A stretch of 64,000 nucleotides of DNA from Cymbidium sinense (lineage: Eukaryota > Streptophyta > Magnoliopsida > Asparagales > Orchidaceae), in NCBI GenBank assembly GCA_021442155.1, contig CM038221.1, positions 148,419,601 through 148,483,600 of the forward strand, read 5' to 3'. This document shows positions 61,360 through 64,000 of the stretch, one piece after another. Below the pieces are notes generated by a model. The model ran no database searches. It saw only the letters and a program-made list of their open reading frames with translations, and was not told the DNA's origin. The position numbers and the translations under genes are program-made. The first letter of the stretch is position 1, and each line of letters begins with the position of its first letter.

Positions 61360-64000
61360 TGTGGGCTCCAAAAATTGGTCACCGTCCTCTCAATTAAGAG
61401 AGTAGATTAAATGTTGATAAAATTTTCAAGGCAGATGAAATAGTAGACAAGACATTACCTAGAGATTTCACCCTCATTTTGTAAGGACTTTAGATCTGGT
61501 TCGAGGTTTTCTATAGGCGCAAGTACCTATCGGTAATTATCCCTCACAATGCTGAGAGAGAACTTTTAATTAAGGCTAGTCAGAAAATCACTAATTACAT
61601 AGCATGTAGTAGCAGGATGTGGAGTATAAAATTATGAATTTATAAAATTCATCATATCAGCTTAAAGTGGATGGTTGGGGGAACGATGATGCGTCCAATC
61701 AAGATCACATGGTTCCGTCATCCAGAGCTATCATGGTCCCTAGTCTACTTAGTTAGAGGAGGTAGTCAACCCAACCTAAGAGAAGGATCCTTGTCAGCCG
61801 CCATGGGTCATGTCATCCAAGGAGACCTGGGGTGGTGTTTGTCTAAGGAGACAAGCTTATGTCCACCTTAGCATATGATTTTTTTCCCTATCAAGTATAG
61901 TTCATAACTCAACTCAAGTATTGGGAGCATACGGGTTGATCGTGGCGTAATATAATGGTGTCATTTGGCGGCAACCACCCAATCAAAGAACTCTAGTCCA
62001 ATCATCATATGTGGAGCCTACTAGCCAAATCGCTGAGGACATGAACCACGTCCTTATTGACATGAGATTGATTGAGTGAATATAGAAATACTTGACTTGA
62101 CATTGGCTCCTTTATGAACTAGAGTTTTCTTAATTTTCCACCTTCACCAAATAATAATGGAATGTGAATTGAATTTTGCTTTAAGTTTTTTGATTGATGA
62201 TTTTCATTTAGTCATTTTGAGCTTAATAATTCATCAAATTTTTTTTATTTGGATTGATACTTAATTTAAGTTAATTTGTTGTGAAATTACAATCACATTT
62301 TGGTAAAAGTATCCCCATGGTTGAAATCTCCATTCAACATTGCCATCATAGGATATGAATGATTTGAGCATTCACATTGTAATTTGCTAATTTCATTTTC
62401 AAGATAGAATCCCACCGATTGAAATCTACAATCAGCACAATCATCACTAGGGTAGATCTTGCCAACTCTGCTCTTTTGTTAGCAGATGATCGAGTCTACA
62501 ACTTGTATTTAGAAATTTGAATTTGAGATACAATGATTTTAAAATCTTAACAATAGTAATTCCCCTTTGAAATCTACCACCACGTCATCGGGAAGACCTC
62601 AACTCTACTTGTTTGTTGTCAGATGTGGTCTATGACTAAAATTTGCAATCTTATTTTTCATACCAAATTAGAGAATTTAGGATTTTAAATAAGAAATTCT
62701 TCTATTAAGACCTTTGATGGTCATATGTAAATGTAAAAATCAAGTCATCTTTTAATAATTGAACATTTGATTTACAACCAATCTTATCAACTTTGACCCT
62801 AATAAGATGGAGGATTAGATTGATTAAGTGGGACTTATGACTTCACCATATAGATAAAGCATCTCATGGAACCCTTCCAATTGAAATCTACATTTAGCGT
62901 AATCATCATTAGTACTGCTATTCATTTGTTAACAAAGGATCTATAACTTGTATTTATGAATTTGGATTTGAGGTGATTTAACATAAATACTTTGAAAATG
63001 TAGATAATAATAATCCCCTCTGGTTAGATTCTATAATCAACACAACCATCACTAGGGAGAGTTTGATCATAAAATTTCTCTATTTAGAACTTTGATGTGT
63101 AAATGTATAAATTAAATTTTCTTTTTGGTGATTGAACATTAGATTTAGAATCGATCCTATCAACTCCTATTTTGCAAAGATGATTAGATTGATTAAGTGA
63201 GACTTATGACTTCACCATATAGATAAGCAGCCGCAATTCAATTTCAATTTCATTGAATTTTGTGCAATCTATACATGCTTTTGCAATTAAGGCTATGCCT
63301 AAGACACTCCTCATGAAATATGTAAGTCAATTGAGAGTACTTACACAATTCTTAAAGAATTTGAATTTATATCATCTTATTATATACAAAAATTTTGAAG
63401 CAGTAAGTAGAAGTTTGATTGCCTCATAATGCATATAAATTTTAATTTCATTTGAGCATAATTGACTACTCGTGCACATTTTAGCTAAATCTACATGAAG
63501 CTTACATCGAAATGCGTGCAAACTTCATTTCCATAAGCTTGCACGCGATTTTTCGTGCATTTTACTTGATGTATTAGCTTTATAATCATGTAAGACTCAT
63601 CTCCTTATAATATTTACATGCATCTTGGTGTGATATACTTGTATGTATAGTTTCTTTGGAGTAAGTATCTTAAAATCGACTTGATATGGATGTCTATTTA
63701 ATATATTGAGCTTTAGGTTTGATAACCTCATTTCATGGTCATTTAAGGTTCTCTTAATCATCTCAAAATAGATTGTTAAACAATCGATATTCAACAAAAG
63801 TTGCATTCGTTAGAAGCTATCGGTTTAGTAGAAGAGTTATTGAGTTCAATTCCACTTTGCTTCAAGCCCAATTGAGTCTCATTTGTGTATAGATTCAAGA
63901 GATCTCAATGTCATCGCAAATTTCATTTAAATTTTATTCTAATATGTTTTTTGCAAGTTCATTTTTTGTTTGAGAATTTTGTATTTTAATTTAATATCAA
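61360..64000 (-). mobile_element. Family A LTR, copy 6 (runs past the window)
   Basis: On the minus strand it ends GGAGCCCACA at 61360. The sequence to about 62350 aligns in reverse complement with 45500-46505 and directly with 11620-12480. Beyond that come related TAGATC/AATCATCACTAGGG blocks and a 369-bp repeat, then AT-rich sequence without clear alignment. The LTR start (GGTCAACA on the + strand) is not in the window, so the right limit is unknown. Confidence 0.75.
62410..63240 (-). repeat. ~369-bp direct repeat, two units
   Basis: GATTAAGTGNGACTTATGAC followed by TTCACCATATAGATAA occurs at 62822 and 63191. The preceding ~350 bp (GAAATCTAC, ATCATCACTAGGG, TTGAACATTNGATTTA) match between units. 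Confidence 0.8.

Noticed and set aside
61671..61871. 66-aa ORF in copy 6
   Set aside because: It lies in the conserved LTR 3' part, which is non-coding in all other copies.

Overview
The window is intergenic DNA of a flowering plant. It is AT-rich, has long (TA)n tracts, no intact protein-coding gene, and nested Ty3/gypsy retrotransposons of the Tat/Ogre type. Plant identity is supported by two MIR399 hairpins, plant-type gypsy polyproteins with a second RNase H, and captured fragments of plant genes (ANKRD13-like, CHMP1/VPS46, a Caprin-like RNA-binding-type protein). I cannot name the species.

Layout. 1-3387: 3' part of a long LTR (family A, + orientation) cut by the window edge. 3388-11619: host-like DNA with two sense-oriented miR399 hairpins 2.7 kb apart; the second has a perfect P1BS site and a TATA-like box just upstream. 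11620-16454: a complete solo LTR of family A (4.8 kb, - orientation) with a perfect 5-bp target-site duplication ATCAT. 16460-20224: AT-rich DNA without recognisable genes. 20225-27123: a repeat-rich block that looks like a diverged long LTR. 27716-28070: a foldback element. 29116-39448: a full-length but decayed Tat element (861/822-bp LTRs, tRNA-Asp-type primer site, gag-PR-RT-RNH-aRNH-INT, and an antisense extra ORF with an intron). 40923-42377: a second foldback element.

42481-60467: a family A retrotransposon with very long LTRs. It has a tRNA-Arg-type primer site and + strand remnants of gag, RNase H, aRNH and integrase; RT and the integrase core are gone. Its 5' LTR starts inside the N gap (42481-42580). 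Its 3' LTR (53098-60467) is interrupted by a rearranged family A segment (54565-58044). 61360 onward: another family A LTR in - orientation.

The most notable pattern is that different family A LTRs carry different transcript-derived host gene fragments at the same internal position, about 3 kb from the LTR 3' end and always sense to the LTR: ANKRD13 in one, a CHMP1 + Caprin-like chimera in another, and a GC-rich CpG-dense segment in two others. This suggests an LTR-internal site of recurrent gene capture. The MIR399 pair is the only likely functional host locus; it would act in phosphate-starvation signalling through the PHO2/UBC24 pathway.
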